Source of the DNA: Paenibacillus soyae
GTDB taxonomy: Bacteria > Bacillota > Bacilli > Paenibacillales > Paenibacillaceae
Assembly: GCF_024623455.1 (NCBI RefSeq)
Contig: NZ_JANIPJ010000023.1
Location: 42,702 to 106,701 of the forward strand
Direction of reading: 5' to 3'
DNA length: 64,000 bases
Shown piece after piece: positions 23,779 to 33,057 of this stretch (position 1 is the first letter of the stretch; every line of letters begins with the position of its first letter). The notes under the pieces are model-generated. The model was not told the origin of the DNA. It did not search any database and saw only the letters and a list, made by a program, of their open reading frames with translations. The translations under genes and the position numbers were made by a program.

Positions 23779-25656
23779 TTGCAACTGAAAGTGACGAACA
23801 GTCCGTTCACGGAAGCGCAGGCCGAGCTGCTGAACCAGCTGCTGCCGACTCTGACGGATACACAAACTCAATGGCTTAGCGGATTTTTGACCTTTTACCG
23901 GGCGGGTGCGGGATCATCCGAGGCGGCGGCGGCTATCGCGGCGCCCGTACTAGAGCAAGCGGTTACACCTGAAGCGGCTGCAGTGGCCGTGCCTGCCGTT
24001 CCGGCGGCTCCGCGCGAAGCGACGATTCTGTTCGGCTCGCAGACGGGCAACTCCCAGCGCCTCGCCGGCAGATTGGCGGATAAGCTGAAGGATCAAGGCT
24101 TCGAAGTGACGCTTTCGGCGATGAACGCGTACAAGACGAACGGACTGAAGAAGACGGCGCATTTGTTCATCGTGGCGAGCACGCACGGCGAAGGCGATCC
24201 GCCGGATAACGCGCTTACCTTCTACGAATTCCTGCATTCGAAACGCGCGCCGAAGCTGGACGGTATGAAATTCTCCGTTCTTGCGCTAGGCGACACGTCC
24301 TATGAATTTTTCTGCAAAACAGGCCAAGACTTCGATAAGCGTCTGGAAGAGCTGGGCGCCGAGCGCATCGCGGACCGCGTCGACTGCGACGTGGACTTCG
24401 AGGGTCCGGCATCCGAATGGCTGAGCCAAGTGCTGGCCGCGGCTAACGCTTCCGTGACGGGAGCGGCCGCATCGGCTGCCGTGCCGGCTGCCGCATCCGC
24501 AGCGACGGCGGCGTCCGCGGGCGAATCGCAATATTCGCGCTCGAACCCGTTCCAGGCGGAAGTGATCGGCACGATCAACCTGAACGGCAGAGGCTCCGAC
24601 CGCGAAACGCGCCATCTCGAGCTGTCGCTCGAGGGCTCCGGCTTGACTTACGAGCCGGGCGATTGCGTAGGCGTCTATCCGGAGAACGATCCGGCGCTCG
24701 TCGACCAGATCATCTCGGTACTGGGCGCATCCCCGTCGGAGATCGTCGTGCCTGGCAAGGACGGAGACGAAGGCACGCTTCGTTCCGCGCTTCTGCGCCA
24801 GTTCGAAATTACGGTGCTGACGAAGCCGCTTCTCGAGAAGGCCGTTCCGTTCTCGCAGAACGGCAAGCTGGCCGAGCTCGTGAAGCCGGAGAACAAAGAA
24901 GAGCTTAAGGCTTATACGTACGGCAGAGACCTGCTGGATCTGCTGCAGGACTTCGGACCTTGGAAGCTTAGCGCGTCCGACCTCGTGTCGATCCTGCGCA
25001 AGATTCCGCCGAGACTGTATTCCATCGCGAGCAGCAACAAAGCGCATCCGGACGAAGTGCATCTGACGATTCGCAAGGTCGAATACGAGGCGCATGGCAG
25101 AGCGCGCGGCGGCGTATGCTCCGTGCATGTGTCGGAGCGTCTCGAAGAAGGCGGCACGCTGCCGATCTTCATTCAACAGAACCCGAACTTCAAGATGCCG
25201 GCGAATCCGGAAACTCCGATCATCATGGTCGGTCCGGGCACGGGCGTCGCTCCGTTCCGCGCGTTCCTCGAAGAGAGAGAGGAGCTGGGCACGGAAGGCA
25301 AAACATGGCTGTTCTACGGCGACCGTCATTTTGTCACGGATTTCCTGTACCAGACGGATTGGCAGCGCATGCTGAAGGACGGCGTGCTGACGAAGCTGGA
25401 TGTCGCGTTCTCGCGCGATTCCAAGGAGAAAGTGTACGTGCAGCATCGCATGCTGGAGCAAGCCAAGGAGCTGTACGCTTGGCTGCAAGAGGGCGCGCAC
25501 GTCTACGTTTGCGGCGACGAGAAGCATATGGCGCATGACGTTCATAACGCCTTGCTTACGATCATCCAGCAGGAAGGCGCCCTGGACGCGGAAGCGGCGA
25601 AAGCCTACCTGGCGGACCTGCAAGCTCAACAACGCTACCAACGCGACGTTTATTAG
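23779..25656 (+). CDS. cysJ: Sulfite reductase (NADPH) flavoprotein, alpha subunit
   Basis: The 625-residue protein feeds electrons from NADPH through FAD and FMN to CysI for reduction of sulfite to sulfide in cysteine synthesis. Domains in order: a short N-terminal extension, flavodoxin (ILFGSQTGNSQRLAGRLA), an Ala/Ser-rich linker near residues 220-250, FAD-binding ferredoxin-reductase (PRLYSIASSNK) and NADPH-binding (MVGPGTGVAPFRAFLEER). The C-terminus YQRDVY is typical. TTG start at 23779 after GAGGTGGATG. The subunits cysJ and cysI are split by an intergenic repeat element, which is not usual for this tight pair. Confidence 0.95.
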   Translation: MQLKVTNSPFTEAQAELLNQLLPTLTDTQTQWLSGFLTFYRAGAGSSEAAAAIAAPVLEQAVTPEAAAVAVPAVPAAPREATILFGSQTGNSQRLAGRLADKLKDQGFEVTLSAMNAYKTNGLKKTAHLFIVASTHGEGDPPDNALTFYEFLHSKRAPKLDGMKFSVLALGDTSYEFFCKTGQDFDKRLEELGAERIADRVDCDVDFEGPASEWLSQVLAAANASVTGAAASAAVPAAASAATAASAGESQYSRSNPFQAEVIGTINLNGRGSDRETRHLELSLEGSGLTYEPGDCVGVYPENDPALVDQIISVLGASPSEIVVPGKDGDEGTLRSALLRQFEITVLTKPLLEKAVPFSQNGKLAELVKPENKEELKAYTYGRDLLDLLQDFGPWKLSASDLVSILRKIPPRLYSIASSNKAHPDEVHLTIRKVEYEAHGRARGGVCSVHVSERLEEGGTLPIFIQQNPNFKMPANPETPIIMVGPGTGVAPFRAFLEEREELGTEGKTWLFYGDRHFVTDFLYQTDWQRMLKDGVLTKLDVAFSRDSKEKVYVQHRMLEQAKELYAWLQEGAHVYVCGDEKHMAHDVHNALLTIIQQEGALDAEAAKAYLADLQAQQRYQRDVY

Positions 25657-25661
25657 AAGAA

Positions 25662-25866
25662 GTTCAAAAAGTCCGCTTTTGATCACGAAGTATTCCAAGA
25701 GGCATAATCGACATCGAATCTTGAATTCAGCCGAAATTAAGCGAGTGCTTACGAAGCATGTTTCCTCCGGAAACATTGCAGGTGCTCACGTAGCTTCACT
25801 ACGCTCCGCTCCTCAATTTCTAGCTTTATTCAACCTTCTCGGTGCTGAAAATCGAACTTTTTGAAC
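25662..25866. repeat. 205-bp MITE-like element between cysJ and cysI
   Basis: GTTCAAAAAGT (25662-25672) and ACTTTTTGAAC (25856-25866) are perfect 11-bp terminal inverted repeats; with two mismatches the match extends to about 18 bp. The inside has no gene and contains CGTAGCTTCACTACG and TTTCCTCCGGAAACA palindromes. I recall similar sequence between genes of other Paenibacillus genomes, but cannot confirm that here. Confidence 0.65.
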
Positions 25867-25942
25867 CATATTTATATAAGATCAGAAGGATTGCGCTATT
25901 GTGCAATTTTGCATGCGCACAGGAAAGGAGCCCATAGCAACA

Positions 25943-27685
25943 ATGGCGAAGGGACATAAAGTAGAGCCGGTCGGCGGACCGCCGAGCGACGTTGAACATT
26001 TGAAGATTGAAAGTAACTACCTGCGCGGGTCGCTCGTCGAGACGCTGCAGAACCGGATTACGGGCGGGATGTCGGAGCTCGACAACCGTCTGATGAAATT
26101 CCATGGCAGCTACATGCAGGACGACCGCGACGTGCGCAACGAACGCCAGAAGCAGAAGCTGGAGCCTTCTTACCAGTTCATGCTCCGCGTCGTGGCTCCG
26201 GGCGGCGTGTCGACGCCGGCGCAGTGGCTTGTTATTGACGAGCTGGCCGATAAGTACGGCAGCGGCAGCATCCGCGTCACCACGAGGCAAGCCTTCCAGC
26301 TGCACGGCATCTTGAAGTGGAATTTGAAGGAGACCATCAAATCCATCAACGAATCGCTTCTGACCACGCTGGCGGCCTGCGGCGACGTGAACCGCAACGT
26401 CATGTGCAACCCGAATCCGTATGAATCCGAAGTGCATGCCGAAGTCATCCACTGGTCGAACGAGATTACGAAGCATCTGGCTCCTCGCACGCCGGCCTAC
26501 CATGAGATCTGGCTGGATGGCGAGAAGGTCGTCGACAGCTCCGAGATCGTGAACGCCGTGGAGGGAGTAGATCCGGTCGAGCCGATCTACGGACCGGTCT
26601 ACTTGCCGCGTAAATTCAAGATCGGCATTGCGGTTCCTCCGTCCAACGACGTGGACGTCTTCTCGCAGGATCTTGGCTACATCGCCATCGTCGAGAAGGG
26701 CAAGCTGGTCGGCTTCAACGTTGCGGTCGGCGGCGGTATGGGCATGACCCACGGCGATAACAACACGTATCCGCAGCTTGCTCGCGTCATTGGCTTCATT
26801 AAGCCGGAGCAAGTGCTGCAAACGTCGGAGAAGATCGTCACGATCCAACGCGACTACGGCAATCGTTCGGTGCGGAAATACGCGCGTATGAAATATACAA
26901 TCGACCGCCATGGTCTGGACTGGTTCGTAGCCGAGCTGCAAGAGCGCCTCGGCTGGGAGCTGGAGCCGGCTCGCGAATACAGCTTCGAGAGCACGGGCGA
27001 CCGCTACGGCTGGACGAAAAACAAAAACGGCCGCTGGAACCTGACGCTGTTCGTGAACAGCGGACGGATCGCGGACCAGGACGGCTATCTGCTGAAAACG
27101 GCGATCCGCGAAGTGGCGAAAATCCACACCGGCGATTTCCGCCTGACTGCGAACCAAAACCTGATGATCGCGAACATGACGGCAGCAGGGAAGAAGAAAA
27201 TCGAAGCCATCTTGCAGCAGTACGGCATTACGGACGGCAGCCATCTGTCCGCGCTGCGCCGCAGCTCCATCTCCTGCGTCGCTCTTCCGACTTGCGGACT
27301 GGCGATGGCGGAAGCGGAACGCTACCTGCCGACGCTCGTCGACAAGCTGGAGCCGATCCTCGAAGAGGTTGGTCTTCGCGAAACCGACATCAACATCCGG
27401 ATGACGGGCTGCCCGAACGGCTGCGGCCGTCCGGCGCTTGGCGAAATTTCCTTCATCGGCAAATCGCCGGGCAAATACAACATGTACATGGGAGCCGGTT
27501 TCTCCGGCGACCGTCTGAGCAAGCTGTTCCGCGAGAACATCGGCGAAGACGACATTCTCGACACGCTGACTCCGATCATTAAGCACTATGCGGCGGACCG
27601 CGAGCAGGGCGAGCACTTCGGCGACTTCGTCGTCCGCACGGGCTATGTGAAGCCGGTGTACAACGGACTTGAATTCCATAGCTAA
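25943..27685 (+). CDS. cysI: Sulfite reductase hemoprotein, beta subunit
   Basis: The 580-residue protein reduces sulfite to sulfide with six electrons at a sirohaem coupled to a 4Fe-4S cluster. The four cluster ligands are Cys445 and Cys451 (CVALPTCGLAMAEAER) with Cys490 and Cys494 (TGCPNGCGRPALGEI). N-terminal half-domain marks are SNYLRG and RVTTRQAFQLHGI. The ATG at 25943 is preceded by GGAAAGGAG at slightly long spacing; an upstream TTG at 25901 is less likely. It probably reads from the cysJ promoter through the MITE-like element. Confidence 0.95.
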   Translation: MAKGHKVEPVGGPPSDVEHLKIESNYLRGSLVETLQNRITGGMSELDNRLMKFHGSYMQDDRDVRNERQKQKLEPSYQFMLRVVAPGGVSTPAQWLVIDELADKYGSGSIRVTTRQAFQLHGILKWNLKETIKSINESLLTTLAACGDVNRNVMCNPNPYESEVHAEVIHWSNEITKHLAPRTPAYHEIWLDGEKVVDSSEIVNAVEGVDPVEPIYGPVYLPRKFKIGIAVPPSNDVDVFSQDLGYIAIVEKGKLVGFNVAVGGGMGMTHGDNNTYPQLARVIGFIKPEQVLQTSEKIVTIQRDYGNRSVRKYARMKYTIDRHGLDWFVAELQERLGWELEPAREYSFESTGDRYGWTKNKNGRWNLTLFVNSGRIADQDGYLLKTAIREVAKIHTGDFRLTANQNLMIANMTAAGKKKIEAILQQYGITDGSHLSALRRSSISCVALPTCGLAMAEAERYLPTLVDKLEPILEEVGLRETDINIRMTGCPNGCGRPALGEISFIGKSPGKYNMYMGAGFSGDRLSKLFRENIGEDDILDTLTPIIKHYAADREQGEHFGDFVVRTGYVKPVYNGLEFHS

Positions 27686-27694
27686 TTCATAATG

Positions 27695-27733
27695 AAAGCG
27701 CAGAACCGGATTTCTCCGGCTCTGCGCTTTTTG
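27695..27733 (+). terminator. Rho-independent terminator of cysI
   Basis: AAAGCGCAGAACCGGA and TCCGGCTCTGCGCTTT form a stem closed by a TTTC loop, followed by a T run. Confidence 0.88.
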
Positions 27734-27761
27734 TGTTGGCTGGGATATAAAACGGCGAACT

Positions 27762-28298
27762 TTATCTGAACCAATGCTTCACGCGCTTGACCTTGGTAAA
27801 ACCGAGATAGCGATAACGATTCTTGACTTCTTGTATGGGGTCTTTGTCGTAGCGAATGACAATGCCGTAATGGATGGGCGTGGGCTCTTTTTCGTTGTCC
27901 TTGTTCATAATAGCAGCTGTCATGTCCTTGCTGGGTAATTGCGGCTCAATGGTTGCGTCGTGCAGCTCCATTATTTGAGTAGCGGGGTCAGTCTCCTCTT
28001 CGAAAAATTGTACGAGATGAGGAGAATCATAAGTGATGCCGAGCCGCGCATAATCCGGTGTCTGCCCGTCGTTAACTGTAACGCTTAGAATATCTATAGC
28101 CGATTTGCTTTTATTCACTATCTCAACCGTGTAAGCCTTATACATATCGGCCGAATTCGTATATACGGTCAGGCCAGTGTCATCCAACGGATCGGCGCGC
28201 TGATACCAAATCACCGCGGCAATCGCAGCGACTAATATAAAAGCTCCAAACGCCGCGGCAAGCCACCTCATCGACTTAGTTCCCTTCAATAGCATCAC
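27762..28298 (-). CDS. Membrane-anchored protein of unknown function
   Basis: The 178-residue product has one membrane helix at about residues 12-32 after a basic start, and an outer domain with alternating beta-type sequence (YKAYTVEIVNKSKSAIDILS and, later, HYGIVIRYDKDPI). I do not recognise the family. GGGGAGAGGTG precedes ATGATG at 28298. It is less GC-rich than its neighbours and divergent from bdbD. Confidence 0.7.
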   Translation of the reverse strand: MMLLKGTKSMRWLAAAFGAFILVAAIAAVIWYQRADPLDDTGLTVYTNSADMYKAYTVEIVNKSKSAIDILSVTVNDGQTPDYARLGITYDSPHLVQFFEEETDPATQIMELHDATIEPQLPSKDMTAAIMNKDNEKEPTPIHYGIVIRYDKDPIQEVKNRYRYLGFTKVKRVKHWFR

Positions 28299-28542
28299 CT
28301 CTCCCCAAGTAACCCCCAGAACACTATACCATATTTTACCTAATTAGGGTTGATTTCTTGTTGCTTTTGGCGGTAGAGTACATAGGAACGGGAAGCTATA
28401 CTTGCTGTGCACAAAGCTCGGAGAAGGCCATGTTTTCAAAATTGTGCGTTTTGACGATATCGGGGTATAGTGGATAACGAGGCAATATGCTATCGTTTGG
28501 GAAGAAGCGACTTCAAAATTCCGAATAAGGTGGTACATAAAC

Positions 28543-29250
28543 ATGGCAACCAACAAAAAAGCCCAGAAGGGCGGTTCTCGTTATTTCGTGATTTATACGG
28601 CGGTCATCATTATCGTGGCCGTCGCTTTGTTCGTCATTAACCAGCAGTCAGGCAATAGCGGCGGAGAAACCAATATTCTCGACAGCGCGCCTTCGACCAC
28701 AGCTCAGCCCGTCATGGGCGATACGAACGCCAAAGTGTCGATCGTGGAATTCGGCGATTACAAGTGTCCGTCCTGCAAGTCCTGGGGAGAGACCGTATGG
28801 CCGCAGCTTAAGGCGGATTACGTGGATACGGGCAAGGCGACCTTCTCGTACATCAACGTGTTGTTCCACGGCGAGGAATCACAGGTCGGCGCAATTGCGA
28901 GCGAATCGATGCTGAAGATGTATCCGGAGCAATTCTGGGATTTCCACAAAAAGCTGTTCGACGCGCAGCCAGCCAACCATGACAGCCATTGGCTGACGGA
29001 AGCGAAGGTGCTCGAGGTGGCCAAAGCGTCCGTGCCGGATCTCGACGAGACGAAGCTAAAAGAAGTCATGGCGAGCGAAGAAGCGGGGCAGCTTGTCCAG
29101 CTGGACTCGATTCTGGTGAACCAATTCAACCTTCAGTATACGCCGACGATTATGATCAACGAAATCGAAATCAAAGATCCTTTCGATATAAAAGCGATCC
29201 GCGCGGCGATCGAGCAAGAGCTTGGCGGCGAGCAGGAGCAGGAGGCCTAA
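28543..29250 (+). CDS. bdbD: DsbA-like thiol-disulfide oxidoreductase
   Basis: The 235-residue protein has one N-terminal membrane helix (about residues 14-33) and an outer thioredoxin-fold domain with CPSC (Cys75, Cys78) and a cis-Pro loop YTPTIMIN. BdbD-type proteins put disulfides into exported proteins and are re-oxidised by a BdbC/DsbB partner, encoded here two bases downstream. The gene pair forms a complete disulfide system. The ATG follows TAAGGTGGTACATAAAC. Confidence 0.9.
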   Translation: MATNKKAQKGGSRYFVIYTAVIIIVAVALFVINQQSGNSGGETNILDSAPSTTAQPVMGDTNAKVSIVEFGDYKCPSCKSWGETVWPQLKADYVDTGKATFSYINVLFHGEESQVGAIASESMLKMYPEQFWDFHKKLFDAQPANHDSHWLTEAKVLEVAKASVPDLDETKLKEVMASEEAGQLVQLDSILVNQFNLQYTPTIMINEIEIKDPFDIKAIRAAIEQELGGEQEQEA

Positions 29251-29251
29251 C

Positions 29252-29662
29252 ATGGAGTTCATGCGGCGCAACGTCTTGTATTTCGCTTGGCTGGTCGCGG
29301 TCGTCGCGACGCTGGGCAGTCTTTATTTTAGCGAAATCAGAGGGTTCATTCCGTGCGAGCTATGCTGGTATCAGCGCATCCTGATGTACCCGCTCAGCGT
29401 CATCCTCGGCATAGCGGCCTTCTACGACGAGCATGCCATCCGGAAATACGTGCTGCCTCTGTCCATTCTCGGCATGCTCGTGTCCGCATTCCATTATATG
29501 GAGCAGAAGATTCCGGGCTTTGCGGCAATCAAGCCATGCACGCAAGGCGTGCCCTGCAGCGGCATGTACATCAACTGGCTGGGCTTCATCACGATTCCGT
29601 TTCTTGCGCTGACCGGCTTTACGCTTATTACGATTCTGCTTCTTGTGTTCAAGAAGAGATAA
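29252..29662 (+). CDS. bdbC: DsbB-like disulfide oxidoreductase
   Basis: The 136-residue membrane protein has four helices, the quinone-side pair CELC (Cys35, Cys38) after helix 1, and the second pair CTQGVPC in the outer loop between helices 3 and 4. It re-oxidises BdbD and passes electrons to menaquinone. The ATG at 29252 is preceded by AGGAGGCC, placed at the stop of bdbD. Confidence 0.92.
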   Translation: MEFMRRNVLYFAWLVAVVATLGSLYFSEIRGFIPCELCWYQRILMYPLSVILGIAAFYDEHAIRKYVLPLSILGMLVSAFHYMEQKIPGFAAIKPCTQGVPCSGMYINWLGFITIPFLALTGFTLITILLLVFKKR

Positions 29663-29677
29663 GAGGAGGCTTCAGGC

Positions 29678-30388
29678 ATGTCCGGCAGCTTGCTGCTCAT
29701 AGAAGACGACGCGTCGATCAGCGAAATGGTGGAAGGGTATTTGGCCAAAGAAGGCTATACCGTCACGACGGTTAACGACGGCGCCAAGGCCCTCCGCGCG
29801 TTCGACGCCGGAAGCTACGACTTGGTTCTGCTCGATCTGATGCTGCCGAACGTAGGCGGTCTCGACCTGCTGCAAGGCATCCGCGAACGCAGCAAAGTGC
29901 CAATCCTCATCCTGTCCGCGAAGGACGGCGAGGTGGATAAGGCGCTCGGTCTCCGGTTCGGCGCGGACGATTATATCGCCAAACCGTTCTCTCTGCTGGA
30001 GCTGGCGGCGCGCGTCGGCGCGTCGATCCGCAGGGCGACGCAATACGCGGGGGCCGAGGCTTCCGAGGCCGCTCCTCCACGGGCTAAGCTGCTCACGGTC
30101 GGCGAGCTTAGCGTCGATCCGGATAATTTTACGGTGACCAAGCGCGGAGAGGACGTCAAGCTGACGGCCAAGGAATTCCACATCCTGAAGCTGTTCATTC
30201 AGCATCCGACGCGGGTCTATACGAAGGCGCTGCTCTACCAGCTCGTCTGGAACGAAGAATATTACGGGGACGAAAACGTCATTAACGTACATATGCGAAG
30301 GCTGCGGGAGAAGATCGAAGACGATCCGTCGAACCCGCGCTACATTCGCACGCTTTGGGGAATCGGCTACAGACTGGGGGAAGGCTGA
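29678..30388 (+). CDS. OmpR-family response regulator
   Basis: The receiver domain (residues 1-120) has Asp10, Asp11 and the phosphate acceptor Asp53 (LVLLDLMLPNVGG), and Lys in IAKPF. A winged-helix domain (about 140-235) follows, with VHMRRLREKIEDDPSNPRYI and TLWGIGYRLG at the end. The kinase gene starts one base after the stop. The probable target is the ABC transporter operon 50 bases past the kinase, where three GTAAGA boxes lie 11 bp apart. SD AAGAGGAGGC. Confidence 0.93.
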   Translation: MSGSLLLIEDDASISEMVEGYLAKEGYTVTTVNDGAKALRAFDAGSYDLVLLDLMLPNVGGLDLLQGIRERSKVPILILSAKDGEVDKALGLRFGADDYIAKPFSLLELAARVGASIRRATQYAGAEASEAAPPRAKLLTVGELSVDPDNFTVTKRGEDVKLTAKEFHILKLFIQHPTRVYTKALLYQLVWNEEYYGDENVINVHMRRLREKIEDDPSNPRYIRTLWGIGYRLGEG

Positions 30389-30389
30389 C

Positions 30390-31364
30390 ATGATGATGGC
30401 CGCCGGGATCGCGCTGATTCTTCTTTTTTTGTTGCTGTATATTATGGAACGACGCAAGAATCAAGCCGCGCGACGTCATTTGGCTTATGTAGCCATGAAG
30501 CTGGACGAAATCGCGGGCAGGGAGGAGCGTTCATCCGAGCGGGTGCAGCTGATGACGGAGCAGACCGAGCTCCGGGAGCTGCTGCAGGCGGTCAACCGCT
30601 GGCTGGATATCGCGGATAAGTCGGCTGCGGACTATGCGAAGACGGAGAGGGCGATGCGCAAGATGCTGTCCAACGTCTCCCATGATCTCAAGACGCCGCT
30701 AACCGTCATCTTGGGTTATGCCGAGATGCTGGAGCGCGGGCCCGATCTGCCTGCGGAGGAACGGACGCGCCTGCTGGGCCAGATCCACCGGAAATCGCTT
30801 GAGGTGCTCCGGCTGATGAACGAGTTCTTCGACCTGGCGAAGCTGGAAGCCGACGATTCCGAGCTTCCTCTCGAGGTTCTTGATGTCGGCGAGCTGGCGA
30901 GAATGCGGATTCTCGACTATTACGACCTGCTGGCGGCGGAGCGTTACGAGGTCGACATCGACATCGCCGATGTCCCGCTGCTTGCTTATGCCAACGAAGA
31001 AGCGGTATCCCGCATCCTGGATAATTTACTCTCCAACGCCGTCCGTTATGGGAGAACGGGCCATTATTTGGGCTTGACGGTCACGCGCAGAGACGGGAGC
31101 ATTCTGATCGAGGTGGCCGACCGGGGCCCCGGTATTCCGCTGCAAGAGCAGCCGCGCATCTTCGAGAGACTGTATACGCTGGAGGATTCGCGCAACCGGA
31201 ACGTGCAGGGCAGCGGTCTCGGCCTGACGATCACGAAGCGGCTCACGGAGCGGATTGGCGGCAGCATCAAGCTGCAAAGCGTGCCCCATGTCCGTACGAG
31301 CTTCGTCGTGCGGCTTCGCGAGGCGGAACAGGCGGCTCTCGGGACGGAAGTAAGAAATAAGTAA
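30390..31364 (+). CDS. Sensor histidine kinase with minimal membrane part
   Basis: The 324-residue kinase has only one evident membrane helix at residues 4-19 and no outer sensor domain or HAMP. A coiled linker leads to HisKA (NVSHDLKTPLTVILGYAEML, phosphate acceptor His98) and HATPase (N box RILDNLLSNAVRYG, DRGPGIP, GSGLGLTITKRL). Kinases of this kind often sense through the membrane or a transporter partner. The gene context with an ABC exporter supports that, but the signal is unknown. Confidence 0.92.
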   Translation: MMMAAGIALILLFLLLYIMERRKNQAARRHLAYVAMKLDEIAGREERSSERVQLMTEQTELRELLQAVNRWLDIADKSAADYAKTERAMRKMLSNVSHDLKTPLTVILGYAEMLERGPDLPAEERTRLLGQIHRKSLEVLRLMNEFFDLAKLEADDSELPLEVLDVGELARMRILDYYDLLAAERYEVDIDIADVPLLAYANEEAVSRILDNLLSNAVRYGRTGHYLGLTVTRRDGSILIEVADRGPGIPLQEQPRIFERLYTLEDSRNRNVQGSGLGLTITKRLTERIGGSIKLQSVPHVRTSFVVRLREAEQAALGTEVRNK

Positions 31365-31403
31365 GATTTCGGTAAGAAAGAAGAGAGCGGCCCGCGCTAA
31401 GAT
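31350..31403 (+). promoter_or_regulatory. Three GTAAGA boxes at 11-bp spacing and a -10, ahead of the ABC operon
   Basis: GTAAGA occurs at 31350, 31361 and 31372, exactly 11 bases apart, overlapping the end of the kinase gene. TAAGAT at 31398-31403 is a fair -10, and the place of the -35 lacks a good hexamer. Direct repeats at one helical turn are the usual binding pattern of OmpR-type regulators, so this is probably where the response regulator at 29678 activates the transporter genes. Confidence 0.65.
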
Positions 31404-31438
31404 AAGGACATAACGAAATCAAGCGGGAGAGTGAAGAA

Positions 31439-32383
31439 ATGACGGATGTAATCCGGACGCGGCTGCTGACCAAAACCTTCGGTCGGCAGGACGTCGTATC
31501 GAATGTGACGATGAAAGTAAGGAAAGGCGAGATTTACGGATTTCTGGGACCGAACGGCGCAGGCAAATCGACTTTGATGAAAATGCTGCTGGGTCTCGTG
31601 AAGCCGACAGGAGGCGAGATTGAACTGTTCGGCGAAAGACAGCTTCCCGGCGCGGTTGAGCCGCTGAAGCGAATCGGGCATATGATCGAAGCGCCGGTCT
31701 TCTACGAGAAGCTGACGGCGGAGCAGAATCTGGAGCTTCATGCGGAATACATGGGGTACTACCGCGCGGGAGCGGCAAAGGAAGCGCTGGACCTCGTGCA
31801 GCTAATCGGCGTCGAGAACAAGCCGGTAAAGCAGTTCTCCCTAGGCATGAGGCAGCGTCTGGGCATCGCGCGAGCCATCATGACGCGGCCGGAGCTGCTT
31901 CTGCTGGACGAACCGATCAACGGACTTGATCCGGAAGGCATTCAGGAGATGCGCGTTCTGTTCCGCAGGCTTCGCGACGAGCTCGGAACGACGCTTCTCA
32001 TCTCCAGCCATCTGCTGGCGGAGGTGGAGCAAGTGGCGGATACGGTCGGCATTCTCGATCGCGGCCGTCTGCTTCAAGAGGTGTCCATGGAGAGCATTCG
32101 CCGCTCCAATACGGATTACGTGGAGATCAAGACGTCGAACGCCCAGCAGGCCGCGCTCGTGCTCGAGGAGAAGCTGCAGATCCGGCATTACAAGATCATG
32201 GGCAGCCATATGCTTCGCGTATACGACGCGGACGTAACGCCGGAGGCGCTGTCCAAAGGGCTTGTTCTGAACGACGTTTCGGTGGAGTCGATCATTCGGC
32301 GCCATCATTCCTTAGAGGAATATTTCCTCGAATTGACTCGCGGAGGTGGCGGCCATGCGGCATTTGATCAAGCTGGAGCTTAA
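31439..32383 (+). CDS. ABC transporter ATP-binding protein
   Basis: The 314-residue ATPase has Walker A GPNGAGKS (37-44), signature FSLGMRQRLGIARAI, Walker B LLLLDEPINGLDP and the switch SSHLL, with a C-terminal extension of about 90 residues as in the BcrA/CcmA-type exporters. It overlaps the permease gene, and both follow a two-component system, as in antibiotic-peptide detoxification or signalling modules. The substrate is unknown. Confidence 0.9.
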   Translation: MTDVIRTRLLTKTFGRQDVVSNVTMKVRKGEIYGFLGPNGAGKSTLMKMLLGLVKPTGGEIELFGERQLPGAVEPLKRIGHMIEAPVFYEKLTAEQNLELHAEYMGYYRAGAAKEALDLVQLIGVENKPVKQFSLGMRQRLGIARAIMTRPELLLLDEPINGLDPEGIQEMRVLFRRLRDELGTTLLISSHLLAEVEQVADTVGILDRGRLLQEVSMESIRRSNTDYVEIKTSNAQQAALVLEEKLQIRHYKIMGSHMLRVYDADVTPEALSKGLVLNDVSVESIIRRHHSLEEYFLELTRGGGGHAAFDQAGA

Positions 32384-33050
32384 GAAAGGGAAGCTGTTCT
32401 CTTATATTGGCGGATCGCTGCTGGCTTATGGCATATTGGCAGGCTTCCTCATGCTCATCTATATGGTGGAAGGGCCAAGCCAGGAAGAAGAGGTATTCCG
32501 GGACTACGGGGAAATGCTGCTCCTGATCGACACGCTGGTGCGCGCGACGTTCATCATCTATGCTTCGGCGCTCATCTCGCGCTCGATTATCGGCGAATTC
32601 CGGGACAAAACGATGGCGCTGCTGTTCACTTATCCGGTCAGCCGGAAGAAGATCATCTTCGCCAAGCTGATCATCGTATTCGTATGGACGTTCGCGAATA
32701 TTATGATCGCCAACGCGCTGATCGGCGGCTTGTTCCTCGCGGTGAACTCCGTCACGGGCTACGTCGACGACACGGTGACGACAACGATTCTGCTCCAACA
32801 CGGCGCGCACGTTCTGACCCACGGTATTGCGGCCGCCGGGATGAGCTTGCTTCCGCTGGCGGTCGGCATGCGCAAGAAGTCCGGAACCGCGACCGTCATC
32901 AGCTCGATCTTCATCGTGATGATCGTCTGCTCCAACAATATGGGCTTCAGCTTAAGCTCCATCATTGCCATTCCGCTGTCGCTCGGCGCGCTGGGGATTC
33001 TGCTCACTTACCTGAGCTTCAGGAACATCGACCGCGTGGACGTGGTGTAA
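32355..33050 (+). CDS. ABC-2 type permease
   Basis: The 231-residue membrane protein has six predicted helices, the first after MRHLIKLELKKGKLFSY and the last ending near the stop. The cytoplasmic LFTYPVSRKKIIFAKLIIV between helices 2 and 3 is typical of ABC-2 exporters (coupling region). The ATG at 32355 has GGAGGTGG upstream; a GTG at 32346 is possible but sits in the ribosome site. It overlaps the ATPase gene by 29 bases. Confidence 0.88.
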   Translation: MRHLIKLELKKGKLFSYIGGSLLAYGILAGFLMLIYMVEGPSQEEEVFRDYGEMLLLIDTLVRATFIIYASALISRSIIGEFRDKTMALLFTYPVSRKKIIFAKLIIVFVWTFANIMIANALIGGLFLAVNSVTGYVDDTVTTTILLQHGAHVLTHGIAAAGMSLLPLAVGMRKKSGTATVISSIFIVMIVCSNNMGFSLSSIIAIPLSLGALGILLTYLSFRNIDRVDVV

Positions 33051-33057
33051 TCAACGG

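Noticed and set aside
25826..27679. Long open frame on the minus strand across cysI
   Set aside because: It mirrors cysI over almost its full length, has low-complexity Arg/His-rich product and no ribosome site. It is a GC-bias shadow.
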